The notes under the pieces are model-generated. The model was given only the letters and a program-made list of their open reading frames with translations, made no database searches and was not told the DNA's origin. 21,721 nt of DNA, from positions 1 to 21,721 of the forward strand of contig CAMKAR010000007.1 of NCBI GenBank assembly GCA_946410535.1, in the 5' to 3' direction. Origin of the DNA: an uncultured Bacteroidales bacterium (lineage in GTDB: Bacteria; Bacteroidota; Bacteroidia; Bacteroidales; F082). Positions 5,686 to 12,996 of the stretch are shown in pieces (the first letter of the stretch is position 1; each line of letters starts with the position of its first letter). The position numbers were made by a program, and so were the translations under genes.

Positions 5686-7473
5686 TCAGATATACCCGAA
5701 TCGTTTCCTGACAGTCTCCTTCTCCTCGTCGCTGCTGTCGCGGAAAAGCGGCATCACCTCGTCCTCCGGGAAGTCGGTGAAAGTGAGGAAAAGCAGGCTG
5801 TCCAATGTGTCGTTGAAATCGGGGTCGACATTGAAACAGAGGAACTTGGCATTCAGTTTCAGGTATTTCTTATACAGCGTCGGCAAGCGGTATTCGCCAT
5901 TGCTGAGGCGGAAGAGGAACTTGTCGAACTTATCGACGCCGTTCATGTTGTTTTTCAGCAGCACATCGGCATCCACCTTGAGGAAATCAGGCACAAAAGG
6001 CGTCTTTGGCGTCACCTGGTCTTTCAGTTCCTCCTCAACCGCATGTTTTTCGGAGACGAAACGCGCAATGAGGCTGAGATAGAACTTGGGATACCACGCG
6101 CTGATGCTCACCGGCCCGATGAAATGATTGATTTCGGGATAGCGCACCACCACGTCCGACAGGCCGCGCAAGAGCAGCATCATCGGGAGGACCTCTTTTT
6201 GGTAGTCGAGGGCAACGAACGAACGTCCCAACTCGATAGTATGTGCCAGTTTGTCGGAGAACGACTCTTTGATATTCACCAATGTGCTGATATAGAATCC
6301 TTTGATACCGAATTTCGGGACAATCTCGCTGCCAATGCCGAGGCGATAGCAGCCAGCAATCCTTTGCTTGGCCGTATCCCAAAGGATCATCTGCTTGAAA
6401 TGCGCATCAAACTCGTCTTGGTCGAGGCTTTTGCCCGTGCCTTCACCGATGGCGCGGAACGTTTCCTCGCGCAAACGTGCGATTTCGTGCATTAGATTAG
6501 GAATATCTTCATAATCAGCCAAATAGCAGTCAAAATTAGCTGTTGAATACAAGAAAGCCTTGTCGCGGATGGCTTCCAATTCGGCCAGCATCAGCGACAG
6601 TTCAGAAGGCCCGTCGATTTCGGCAAGATTCGATGGCTTCTGCTCCACTGCAGCGGCAGGTATGTTGGCTTCGAGGGCGTAGGAGCGGCTGCGCAGATAG
6701 GCCGCCAAGTCGGTAGGCTTCTCATAGACTGCGACCTCGGCAGGCAAAATCGGCTTGCCGATTTGGAGGTTGAAGCGTTGGTCGTGCTTGTTGGCCAATT
6801 CGCGGCAGAGTCGGGCCGTGCCCATCATAGGATGGATCTTATCGACCGCATAGAACAGCTTTGAGTTGCAGCCTTCCCAAAACACGGGAATCACCGGAAC
6901 CTTGGCGTTTTTGATGATGCGTGCGATGGAATTGCTCCACGGCAAGTCCTCGGGGTAGTCGTGGCCATGATAGCGCGACACCTCACCAGCCGGAAACACG
7001 CCCAATCCGTTGCCCGCCTCAAGATGCAAGATGGCCCCTTTGATGCCGCCCACACTGCTTTTCCATTCGGGGTTCTTCTCGAACGGGTTGACGGCAAAGA
7101 AACACTCGCTAAGGTTGGGAATGTGCGATAAGATGAAATTGGCCATGATCTTGAAGTCGGGACGCACCTTGGCGATGGCGCTCAAGAGCATCACGCCCTC
7201 GATGCCACCAAAGGGATGGTTGCTCACCACCACAAAGCCACCCTCCTTGGGAATGTTGTCCAACTGCTCGGGGCTGACATCAATGGTGATGTTCATGTTC
7301 TCCAAAAGATGGTCGGCAAACTCACGGCCTTGATAATCAGCCGCGCCGTCGAACAACCTGTTGATTTTTCCGAGACCCAAAAAGCCATAGGCCAATCCCG
7401 ACACACAGGTGCCGAAGAAGCCTTTGAGACCCAAGGCCTTTTTCAAATCCTCATTTGTTACTACTTGTCGCAT
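5686..7473 (-). CDS. Bifunctional acyltransferase, OlsF-like aminolipid synthase (PlsC-like plus GNAT/OlsB-like fusion)
   Basis: A 595-residue protein with two acyltransferase halves. Residues about 55-290 are a PlsC/LPLAT-type O-acyltransferase: NHPFGGIEG at 85-93 holds the catalytic His86 in the NHPxGG form typical of OlsA-like enzymes, and FPAGEVSRY follows near 160. Residues about 315-595 match the OlsB/hemolysin-type GNAT N-acyltransferase fold, with REETFRAIGEG and the CYRLG segment. This order matches the known OlsF, where the C-terminal half N-acylates ornithine (or glycine in Bacteroides relatives) and the N-terminal half adds the second acyl chain. The product should be an ornithine or glycine lipid in the membrane. 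The frame is open to 7617, but the ATG at 7473 lies just downstream of a good promoter. Confidence 0.8.
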   Translation of the reverse strand: MRQVVTNEDLKKALGLKGFFGTCVSGLAYGFLGLGKINRLFDGAADYQGREFADHLLENMNITIDVSPEQLDNIPKEGGFVVVSNHPFGGIEGVMLLSAIAKVRPDFKIMANFILSHIPNLSECFFAVNPFEKNPEWKSSVGGIKGAILHLEAGNGLGVFPAGEVSRYHGHDYPEDLPWSNSIARIIKNAKVPVIPVFWEGCNSKLFYAVDKIHPMMGTARLCRELANKHDQRFNLQIGKPILPAEVAVYEKPTDLAAYLRSRSYALEANIPAAAVEQKPSNLAEIDGPSELSLMLAELEAIRDKAFLYSTANFDCYLADYEDIPNLMHEIARLREETFRAIGEGTGKSLDQDEFDAHFKQMILWDTAKQRIAGCYRLGIGSEIVPKFGIKGFYISTLVNIKESFSDKLAHTIELGRSFVALDYQKEVLPMMLLLRGLSDVVVRYPEINHFIGPVSISAWYPKFYLSLIARFVSEKHAVEEELKDQVTPKTPFVPDFLKVDADVLLKNNMNGVDKFDKFLFRLSNGEYRLPTLYKKYLKLNAKFLCFNVDPDFNDTLDSLLFLTFTDFPEDEVMPLFRDSSDEEKETVRKRFGYI

Positions 7474-7509
7474 GGTTAGATAGTCCGTCGAAACATGGGT
7501 TTGAAATTG

Positions 7510-7517
7510 CAAAGATA
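7510..7517 (-). promoter_or_regulatory. -7 promoter element for the OlsF-like gene
   Basis: TATCTTTG on the minus strand is an exact TAnnTTTG match, leaving a leader of about 30 bases before the ATG at 7473. It rules out the longer open frame starting at 7617, which would begin upstream of the promoter. Confidence 0.6.
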
Positions 7518-7558
7518 CGGATTTTATCCAATAATGAGCACTCAAAGAAAATAAAATG

Positions 7559-7566
7559 TACTTTTG
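7559..7566 (+). promoter_or_regulatory. -7 promoter element for the RluE-type gene
   Basis: TACTTTTG matches TAnnTTTG and is followed by GCAGC and then the ATG at 7571. Transcription should start at or next to that ATG, so the message may be leaderless. The element also overlaps an alternative ATG at 7556, which excludes it as a start. Confidence 0.62.
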
Positions 7567-7570
7567 CAGC

Positions 7571-8116
7571 ATGGTCATTCTTTTCAACAAGCCTTTTGGT
7601 GTGCTCAGCCAGTTCACTCCCGAAGCCGGACATCGGGCACTCGACGAGTTCGGTTTCCCTGCGGGCGTTTACGCCGCCGGTCGCCTCGACCACGACAGCG
7701 AAGGGGCTTTGCTCCTCACCGACGAGGGACGACTTATCAAGAAATTGCTCGACCCCAAGTTTGAGCATCCACGCACCTATCTCGCTCAGGTGGATGGACA
7801 AATCACGCAGGAGGCCGTCGCCCAATTAATAAAAGGTGTAACCATCAAAGGCTACCGAACCAAGCCCTGCAAAGCACAAATCGTCGACGCGCCCGACAAC
7901 CTCTGGGACCGCGTGCCGCCCATCCGCTATCGTGCCAACATCCCCACCAGTTGGGTTCAGTTGACACTCATCGAGGGCAAGAATCGCCAGGTGCGCCACA
8001 TGACCGCTGCTGTGGGCTTCCCCACGCTGCGCCTCATCCGCGTGAAGATCGGCAACATCGCATTGGGCGACTTGCAACCAGGCGAATGGCGCATCGTCGA
8101 AGAGCGCGTGATTTGA
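7571..8116 (+). CDS. 23S rRNA pseudouridine synthase, RluE type (RsuA/RluB/RluE/RluF family)
   Basis: A 181-residue enzyme converting uridine to pseudouridine in rRNA. RluE acts on 23S U2457 in E. coli; the exact site here is inferred. The start MVILFNKPFGVLSQFT is the normal family start without an S4 domain, as in RluE. The catalytic motif is GRLDHDSEGALLLT with catalytic Asp40. The C-terminal motif EGKNRQVRHMTAAVGFPTLRLIR is split by length here: EGKNRQVRHM near 144-153, then TLRLIRVKIG. The length fits RluE. It reads divergently from the OlsF-like gene, and holB follows 71 bases after its stop, with its own possible promoter. Confidence 0.88.
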   Translation: MVILFNKPFGVLSQFTPEAGHRALDEFGFPAGVYAAGRLDHDSEGALLLTDEGRLIKKLLDPKFEHPRTYLAQVDGQITQEAVAQLIKGVTIKGYRTKPCKAQIVDAPDNLWDRVPPIRYRANIPTSWVQLTLIEGKNRQVRHMTAAVGFPTLRLIRVKIGNIALGDLQPGEWRIVEERVI

Positions 8117-8125
8117 TTTTTTTCG

Positions 8126-8133
8126 TATTTTTG
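8126..8133 (+). promoter_or_regulatory. Possible -7 promoter element for holB
   Basis: TATTTTTG matches TAnnTTTG, 54 bases before the ATG at 8188. No convincing -33 element is present, and holB could also be read from the upstream promoter. Confidence 0.45.
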
Positions 8134-8187
8134 CCATCAGAATCCCAAGACACCAACCTGTCTTTTGTTCATCAAGCAAGAATAGCT

Positions 8188-9321
8188 ATGCAATTCAAAG
8201 ACGTCATAGGGCAAAGTGCCATCAAACAAAGGCTGATCAATAGCGTGAGGGAGAACCACGTTTCGCACGCGCAACTCTTTTTGGGGCCATCTGGAAGCGG
8301 GAAACTGCCGTTGGCCTTGGCCTACGCGCAATATATCCTCTGCCCAAACCGCACCGAGACCGACAGTTGCGGCGTGTGCCCCACCTGCCAGAAGATGCAG
8401 AAATTAGCCCATCCTGACCTGCATTTCGTTGTGCCAACGGCCACAACGAAAAAGATAAAGAGCAACCCCGAGTCGGACCTCTTCATGGAAGAATGGCGCG
8501 ACTATGTCATTCAAAACCAAGGCTATGTCGACACTTCGAGTTGGTACAGTTTCCTCGACGTGGAGAACAAGCAGGGCTACATGTCGGTGCGCGACGCGGC
8601 CTCGCTGCTGCGCAAGCTGAGCATGAAATCCTACGAGGGCGAGTACAAGATCGCCATCATCTGGATGGCCGAAAAGATGCGTGCCGACACGGCCAACAAA
8701 CTGCTGAAACTGCTTGAGGAGCCGCCCGAGAAGACCGTTTTCCTGCTCATCGCCGAAGATGCCGAAGAGCTATTGGCCACCATCAAGTCGAGGACGGTTT
8801 TGGTGAAGATTCCTGCCATTGCGCCGTCGGCCATCGAGACAGCATTGCAAACTCGCCTCGGTTGCGACCCGCAGCAGGCCCACAACGCCGCCATGATTTC
8901 GGAAGGCAACTGGCTCAACGCCTGCCATTCGGTCAAGGAATCGGAGGACAGGAAATACTTTTTCACCACCTTCCAGCAATGGATGCGCCTCTGCTTCCGT
9001 GCGGCCTATTCCGAAATCATCGATTTCTCGGCCAACATCAAGTCGATCGGACGCGAAAAACAAAAGGAGCTTTTGGACTATGGTCTGCGCATCATCCGCA
9101 ACGCCTTGTTGTTCAACAACAACTTAGCCGGAATCGTCATGCTACCCGACGACGAGAAAAAGTTCAACGCCAACTTTGCGCCCTTCGTCAACCCTGCCAA
9201 TTTGTCACAAATATCGGAACTCTTTGAGGAAGCCATCCGCCAAATAGAACGCAACGGCAACGCCCAAATCATTTTTACGGACGTTAGTTTCAAGATGGTC
9301 GGATTGCTGAAAAAGAAGTAA
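8188..9321 (+). CDS. holB: DNA polymerase III delta-prime subunit (clamp-loader ATPase-like)
   Basis: A 377-residue AAA+ protein of the replication clamp loader. FKDVIGQ at 3-9 is the usual opening. The P-loop is GPSGSGK at 33-39. A four-Cys zinc module follows with C52, C61, C64 and C67, as in delta-prime and DnaX. ADTANKLLKLLEEPPEKTVFLL is the sensor-1 region, shown here in part as LLKLLEEPPE near 171-180, followed by IKSRTV (sensor/SRC-like, with Thr in place of Cys). The P-loop is intact, unlike in E. coli delta-prime. The frame is open far upstream to 7951, but that part overlaps rluE in another frame; the ATG at 8188 gives the family start. It ends 2 bases from the convergent DUF4340 gene. 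Confidence 0.88.
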   Translation: MQFKDVIGQSAIKQRLINSVRENHVSHAQLFLGPSGSGKLPLALAYAQYILCPNRTETDSCGVCPTCQKMQKLAHPDLHFVVPTATTKKIKSNPESDLFMEEWRDYVIQNQGYVDTSSWYSFLDVENKQGYMSVRDAASLLRKLSMKSYEGEYKIAIIWMAEKMRADTANKLLKLLEEPPEKTVFLLIAEDAEELLATIKSRTVLVKIPAIAPSAIETALQTRLGCDPQQAHNAAMISEGNWLNACHSVKESEDRKYFFTTFQQWMRLCFRAAYSEIIDFSANIKSIGREKQKELLDYGLRIIRNALLFNNNLAGIVMLPDDEKKFNANFAPFVNPANLSQISELFEEAIRQIERNGNAQIIFTDVSFKMVGLLKKK

Positions 9322-9323
9322 GG

Positions 9324-10421
9324 TCACTCCAAGACCTCGATATAGTCCATCTCATATTGGATGGGATGGCCGGCCTCGAAATAGCGTACGTCGTGCAACA
9401 CCTTGTCGAACACATAGTTCTGGATGAGCACGAAGTCCTTGCCACCTTCGATGAGGGCATACATGCGGTCGCGGTCGATGTCGCCATAGTCGCCTCCCAT
9501 GTCGGTCACTCCATTCAGCACCAACTTCCTGAAAGTCTTCATGTCTTGCTTTTTGCCGTCCTTGTCGGTCACGACGACGTAATGTACAAACGGCGACCCA
9601 GTAATGGAGTCAATACGCTCTTGTGGCAAAGTGTTGGTAAACAAGGCCTCGAAGCGAAGGTCGTTGAACGACGACATGAAGTTGATCACCTTCAGGGTGT
9701 CGTAAGGCAGTTCCATGTTGTCGGCCAGTCGTGTGAGTTTGTATTGGTGCTTGCCGATGTTGTCGATACGGAAGCTGCCTTGCGGATCTTCGTTGAAATC
9801 GACTTCGACGGATTGGATGTCGGCCATGTTCTCATTGAATACAGCATGGTCGCGCCAGTCGTCGGGATTGGCGGTGAAGCGCGTCGTGATGAACCCACGG
9901 AAACTGGGAATATAGACAATGTAAGCCTTGTCGGCACCTTCTTTCAGCATGAACGTGCCGCTGCTGTCCATGGTGGCATCGCCCACGTAGAATACTTTCG
10001 TGCGCTTTTCGTGGTAGAACAGCTTAATCTTGTCGAAAAGATTGATGCGGGGCACCATTTGGTACACCTCCACCTTGGTGCTTTGCGAAGCCAACTGCTT
10101 GACGATGTTGTCGTGACTGGCCACGGATACAGGCATCTTGATGCGGATCTTGTATAAAGTGGTCAACAGGTAATTCACCTGTTTGCTGTGTGCCTTATAT
10201 GTGCCATTGAGCGTCCAGCCGTCGGCGTGGCGTTCGAGCAGCGACTCGCGTTCCCTGCGGTCGGCCAAATAGATTTTGGTGACCGATGCGGTGTCCCACA
10301 CTTGGAAATCCGACGACTCGCCCTGAATCGTCGAGAGGTAGCGGTTGTTCCAAATCAAAACGCCGGCGATGACGACCAAAATGGCGGCAACAATAATGGT
10401 AATGCGATTATTTCTCTTCAT
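9324..10421 (-). CDS. DUF4340 domain-containing membrane-anchored protein, last gene of the gldFG operon
   Basis: A 365-residue protein with one N-terminal membrane helix (about residues 8-24) and a large periplasmic domain. The sequence pattern (WNNRYLSTIQ, SVTKIYLADRRERESLL, WTLNGTYKAH) matches DUF4340, a beta-rich domain of unknown function that often follows GldG-type genes. It starts 6 bases after the gldG stop, so co-transcription and probably co-assembly with GldF and GldG are likely. No catalytic motif is visible. The stop codon is 2 bases from the holB stop, leaving no room for a separate terminator. The assignment rests on pattern plus context. Confidence 0.78.
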   Translation of the reverse strand: MKRNNRITIIVAAILVVIAGVLIWNNRYLSTIQGESSDFQVWDTASVTKIYLADRRERESLLERHADGWTLNGTYKAHSKQVNYLLTTLYKIRIKMPVSVASHDNIVKQLASQSTKVEVYQMVPRINLFDKIKLFYHEKRTKVFYVGDATMDSSGTFMLKEGADKAYIVYIPSFRGFITTRFTANPDDWRDHAVFNENMADIQSVEVDFNEDPQGSFRIDNIGKHQYKLTRLADNMELPYDTLKVINFMSSFNDLRFEALFTNTLPQERIDSITGSPFVHYVVVTDKDGKKQDMKTFRKLVLNGVTDMGGDYGDIDRDRMYALIEGGKDFVLIQNYVFDKVLHDVRYFEAGHPIQYEMDYIEVLE

Positions 10422-10427
10422 GACAAA

Positions 10428-12176
10428 TTATTTTTTGCTGTATTTTCTCTTTCTCACGAAAGCCAGAGCCGTTCCAAGCACGATGATTATGGCAATTGGC
10501 ACCAAGGTATTGATTACCTGCCATTTCGCCCTTTCTCGACTAACCTTTGTGGCATCCAACAGGCGCACCTTGAGTTCGCGTGAGCGAATATCAATCATGC
10601 CTTCGCCTTCAACGAGATAGCTTATGGCGTTCTCGATGAATTCCTTGTTGGCATAGGTGTTTTGCGTGTATTGGTCGAAGCCCAAAGGCAATGGCTTTCG
10701 GGTACGGATGTCGATTTGGTTGCGGATGATGTCGCCATCGGCCACCACAATCATGGCAGTAGGCTTACTCTCTTCCATGAAGTCGGTCGCTTGGTCGTCG
10801 GCAATTTCCTGCGGGATGCGGTTGGCATACAACGAAGGGAAGGTGCCTTTGAGCAAATAGGCCACATTCTTGCCTTTCGTGGCAAACATGCGCTGGTCGG
10901 GTGTTTGGCGCAACATGGCCAGAGTGATGAAGACTGGTGTGCCCGACACCTTGGTATAGTTGGACGTCCTGAGCAACGGGATCTGCTCAACGCCAGTGGC
11001 CGAAGTGGTAGCGTCAACCGAGCTGACGAAGTCGGCCTTGATGGCGTTCATGTTGCGTACCATGGGATGCTCAGATGCAGCCTGAAGCAACGGGAAATAA
11101 TACCAGCGGAAGAACTCGAGTTGGGCCTGTCCGCCCACTTGGCCCGTGCGAATGGGCAAGGCGGCGCATGTCAAGTCGAGGAGCAAGTCGCGGTTGAGGC
11201 GCACGCCATATTTGAAGAGCATGTCGTCCAAGTTGAGGTCCTGCTCGATGCCCACGGTCGACTCTTGGTTTTGCAGACTGTCCATGGTGGCAAAGACCGG
11301 CTCGACGAGCCACAGCACCTTGCCCCCATGCATGATGTATTGGTCGATGAGGAACTTGTCGCGCTCGTCGAACGGCTGAGTGGGCTTGGCGATGACGATG
11401 GCGTCAAACGAAGGGAAGGCGCTCACGTCGCGCATGGTGTCTTGCGTCCGGTGGATAAGTGCGTCAATCCGCCCGTCAATTTCCAGGCGCACCACATTGT
11501 AGTTCTGCGACAACGTCTGGGTGATGTCTTGAACCTGCTGCGCTTCCAGTTCGCCATGGCCCTCGATGAAGGCGATGTTAGGCTTCATCAGGCGCGTCAC
11601 TTTCTTCACCGCATCGATGAGGCGGAACTCGAGGTTCTGCATCGAAGCATTCAAGGCCTCGCTGTCGGTTTGTCCGATCTGGTTCTCCAGCAAGTCGATG
11701 GCAATCTCCGTATTGTTGCGGTAGCTCACCAAAGCCCCAGGCCAAATCACCATCTGTTTCGTCGAGCCGTCGCTGTTCTTGACGTTCAGGTCGGCCGGAT
11801 TCAACCCTGACCTATACAGCTGGTTGTAGGTCTCCCTGATCTCGGCCTCGTTGCCGCTCTCTGCCGGATTGATGAACTCGTAATCAATGTATTTCGAATA
11901 GGCCCGAAACTCGTCGAGCATCTCCTTGGTCTCGCGGCGCAGTTTCTTGAAACCCGCCGGAAAATCGCCTTCGAGATACACTTTGAAATAGACATAATCG
12001 TTGAGGCCGTTGAGGATTTCCTTCGTCGTCGGCGAAAGGGTGTAGCGTTTTTCGCTTGTCAAGTCGAAACGGGTGAACACGAACGAGCCAATCACATTAA
12101 GCAGCACCACAATCACCACCGTGATGAGGAAAGTCGTTATCTGGTTCCTTTTCAAATTCTTGCGTTTGTTTTCCAT
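10428..12176 (-). CDS. gldG: GldG-type ABC transporter auxiliary (substrate-binding-like) membrane protein
   Basis: A 582-residue protein with membrane helices at both ends (about 13-34 and 553-573) around a large periplasmic domain, the layout of GldG and of ABC-2 accessory proteins (ABC_transp_aux). The N-terminal region after the first helix reads FDLTSEKRYTLSPTTKEIL, the hallmark start of this family, and FIEGHGELE near 200 is another conserved segment. In Flavobacterium GldG works with GldF and the ATPase GldA in gliding motility; most Bacteroidales that carry it do not glide, so its role here is open. A longer open frame reaches 12515, but it overlaps gldF. The ATG at 12176 lies 14 bases after the gldF stop. 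Confidence 0.85.
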   Translation of the reverse strand: MENKRKNLKRNQITTFLITVVIVVLLNVIGSFVFTRFDLTSEKRYTLSPTTKEILNGLNDYVYFKVYLEGDFPAGFKKLRRETKEMLDEFRAYSKYIDYEFINPAESGNEAEIRETYNQLYRSGLNPADLNVKNSDGSTKQMVIWPGALVSYRNNTEIAIDLLENQIGQTDSEALNASMQNLEFRLIDAVKKVTRLMKPNIAFIEGHGELEAQQVQDITQTLSQNYNVVRLEIDGRIDALIHRTQDTMRDVSAFPSFDAIVIAKPTQPFDERDKFLIDQYIMHGGKVLWLVEPVFATMDSLQNQESTVGIEQDLNLDDMLFKYGVRLNRDLLLDLTCAALPIRTGQVGGQAQLEFFRWYYFPLLQAASEHPMVRNMNAIKADFVSSVDATTSATGVEQIPLLRTSNYTKVSGTPVFITLAMLRQTPDQRMFATKGKNVAYLLKGTFPSLYANRIPQEIADDQATDFMEESKPTAMIVVADGDIIRNQIDIRTRKPLPLGFDQYTQNTYANKEFIENAISYLVEGEGMIDIRSRELKVRLLDATKVSRERAKWQVINTLVPIAIIIVLGTALAFVRKRKYSKK

Positions 12177-12190
12177 CTTCTGTCCTCCTC

Positions 12191-12922
12191 TTACCATTTG
12201 CGGCTTGCCAAAACCAATTTCGTCGCGCTGAGAAACAGCGCAATCACACTCAAGAAATACAGCACATCGCGCGTGTCGATGACCCCACGGCTCAGCGAGC
12301 TGTAGTGCGCATTCATGCCCAACTGCTGGATGAACAAGTCGACATGCCCGAACAACGACAGCGAATAGATGAACTCGAAGCCAACCAGCAGGAATCCACA
12401 AAGGAACACCGAAATGATGAATGCCAGAATCTGGTTGTTGGTCAACGAGCTGCAAAACACTCCGATGCTGACGAAACTCGAGCTGAGCAGGAAGAGGCCG
12501 ATATACGACCCCCATATACCACCGCTATCGAGGTTGCCCTTTGGCAGACCCAACTGATAGACAGATAGATAATAAATGAAAGTCGGGATTAATGCAAGCA
12601 ACACCAAAGCTACGCCGGCCAAGAACTTGGCCCAAATGATTTGCCAATCCGACAATGGCTTGGTCGCCAACATCTCGATGGTTCCCGTTCGGTTTTCCTC
12701 GGCAAAGCTGCGCATCGTTACCGCAGGCACCAAGAAAAGAAACACCCAAGGGGCAAGGATGAAAAGGCTGTCGAGGTTGGCATAGTCGCCGTCCAGCACG
12801 TTGAAATCGCTTTGGAACACCCACAAAAACAAGCCCGTGATGAGCAGGAACACCACAATCACCATGATGCCAATCAACGAGCTGAGGAAGTTGCTTATCT
12901 CTTTCTTGAACAGTGCATACAT
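12191..12922 (-). CDS. gldF: GldF-type ABC-2 permease
   Basis: A 243-residue inner-membrane protein with about six membrane segments. The start MYALFKKEISNFLSSLIG is typical of GldF/ABC-2 permeases. RSFAEENRTGTIEMLATKPLSD (about residues 71-92, listed here in part as EENRTGTIEMLATKP) is the conserved cytoplasmic loop that contacts the ATPase. It should form the transmembrane channel of an ABC complex with GldG and DUF4340. No ATPase gene (gldA) lies beside it, so the ATPase must be encoded elsewhere. The frame is open to 12985, but the ATG at 12922 follows a promoter element at 12951-12944 and matches the family start. First gene of the operon. Confidence 0.86.
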   Translation of the reverse strand: MYALFKKEISNFLSSLIGIMVIVVFLLITGLFLWVFQSDFNVLDGDYANLDSLFILAPWVFLFLVPAVTMRSFAEENRTGTIEMLATKPLSDWQIIWAKFLAGVALVLLALIPTFIYYLSVYQLGLPKGNLDSGGIWGSYIGLFLLSSSFVSIGVFCSSLTNNQILAFIISVFLCGFLLVGFEFIYSLSLFGHVDLFIQQLGMNAHYSSLSRGVIDTRDVLYFLSVIALFLSATKLVLASRKW

Positions 12923-12943
12923 AATGCAAAAACATTTGGGGTG

Positions 12944-12951
12944 CAAAGGTA
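12944..12951 (-). promoter_or_regulatory. -7 promoter element for the gldF-gldG-DUF4340 operon
   Basis: TACCTTTG on the minus strand matches TAnnTTTG, 21 bases before the gldF ATG at 12922. It excludes the longer frame starting at 12985. No -33 match is clear. Confidence 0.6.
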
Positions 12952-12964
12952 CGAGTTTTTTTCC

Positions 12965-12972
12965 TATCTTCG
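12965..12972 (+). promoter_or_regulatory. Possible -7 promoter element for the GH106-GH28 genes
   Basis: TATCTTCG differs by one base from TAnnTTTG and is followed by CTGCA. It lies 24 bases before the GH106 ATG and 13 bases from the divergent gldF element, so the two promoters nearly share their -33 regions. Confidence 0.42.
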
Positions 12973-12996
12973 CTGCATCATTCAAGATTATTCTCC

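Noticed and set aside
5659..6495. 278-codon open frame on the plus strand
   Set aside because: Antisense to the OlsF-like acyltransferase, which has intact motifs in its own frame.
10662..11810. 382-codon open frame on the plus strand
   Set aside because: Antisense to gldG; no motif, and no promoter element found for it.
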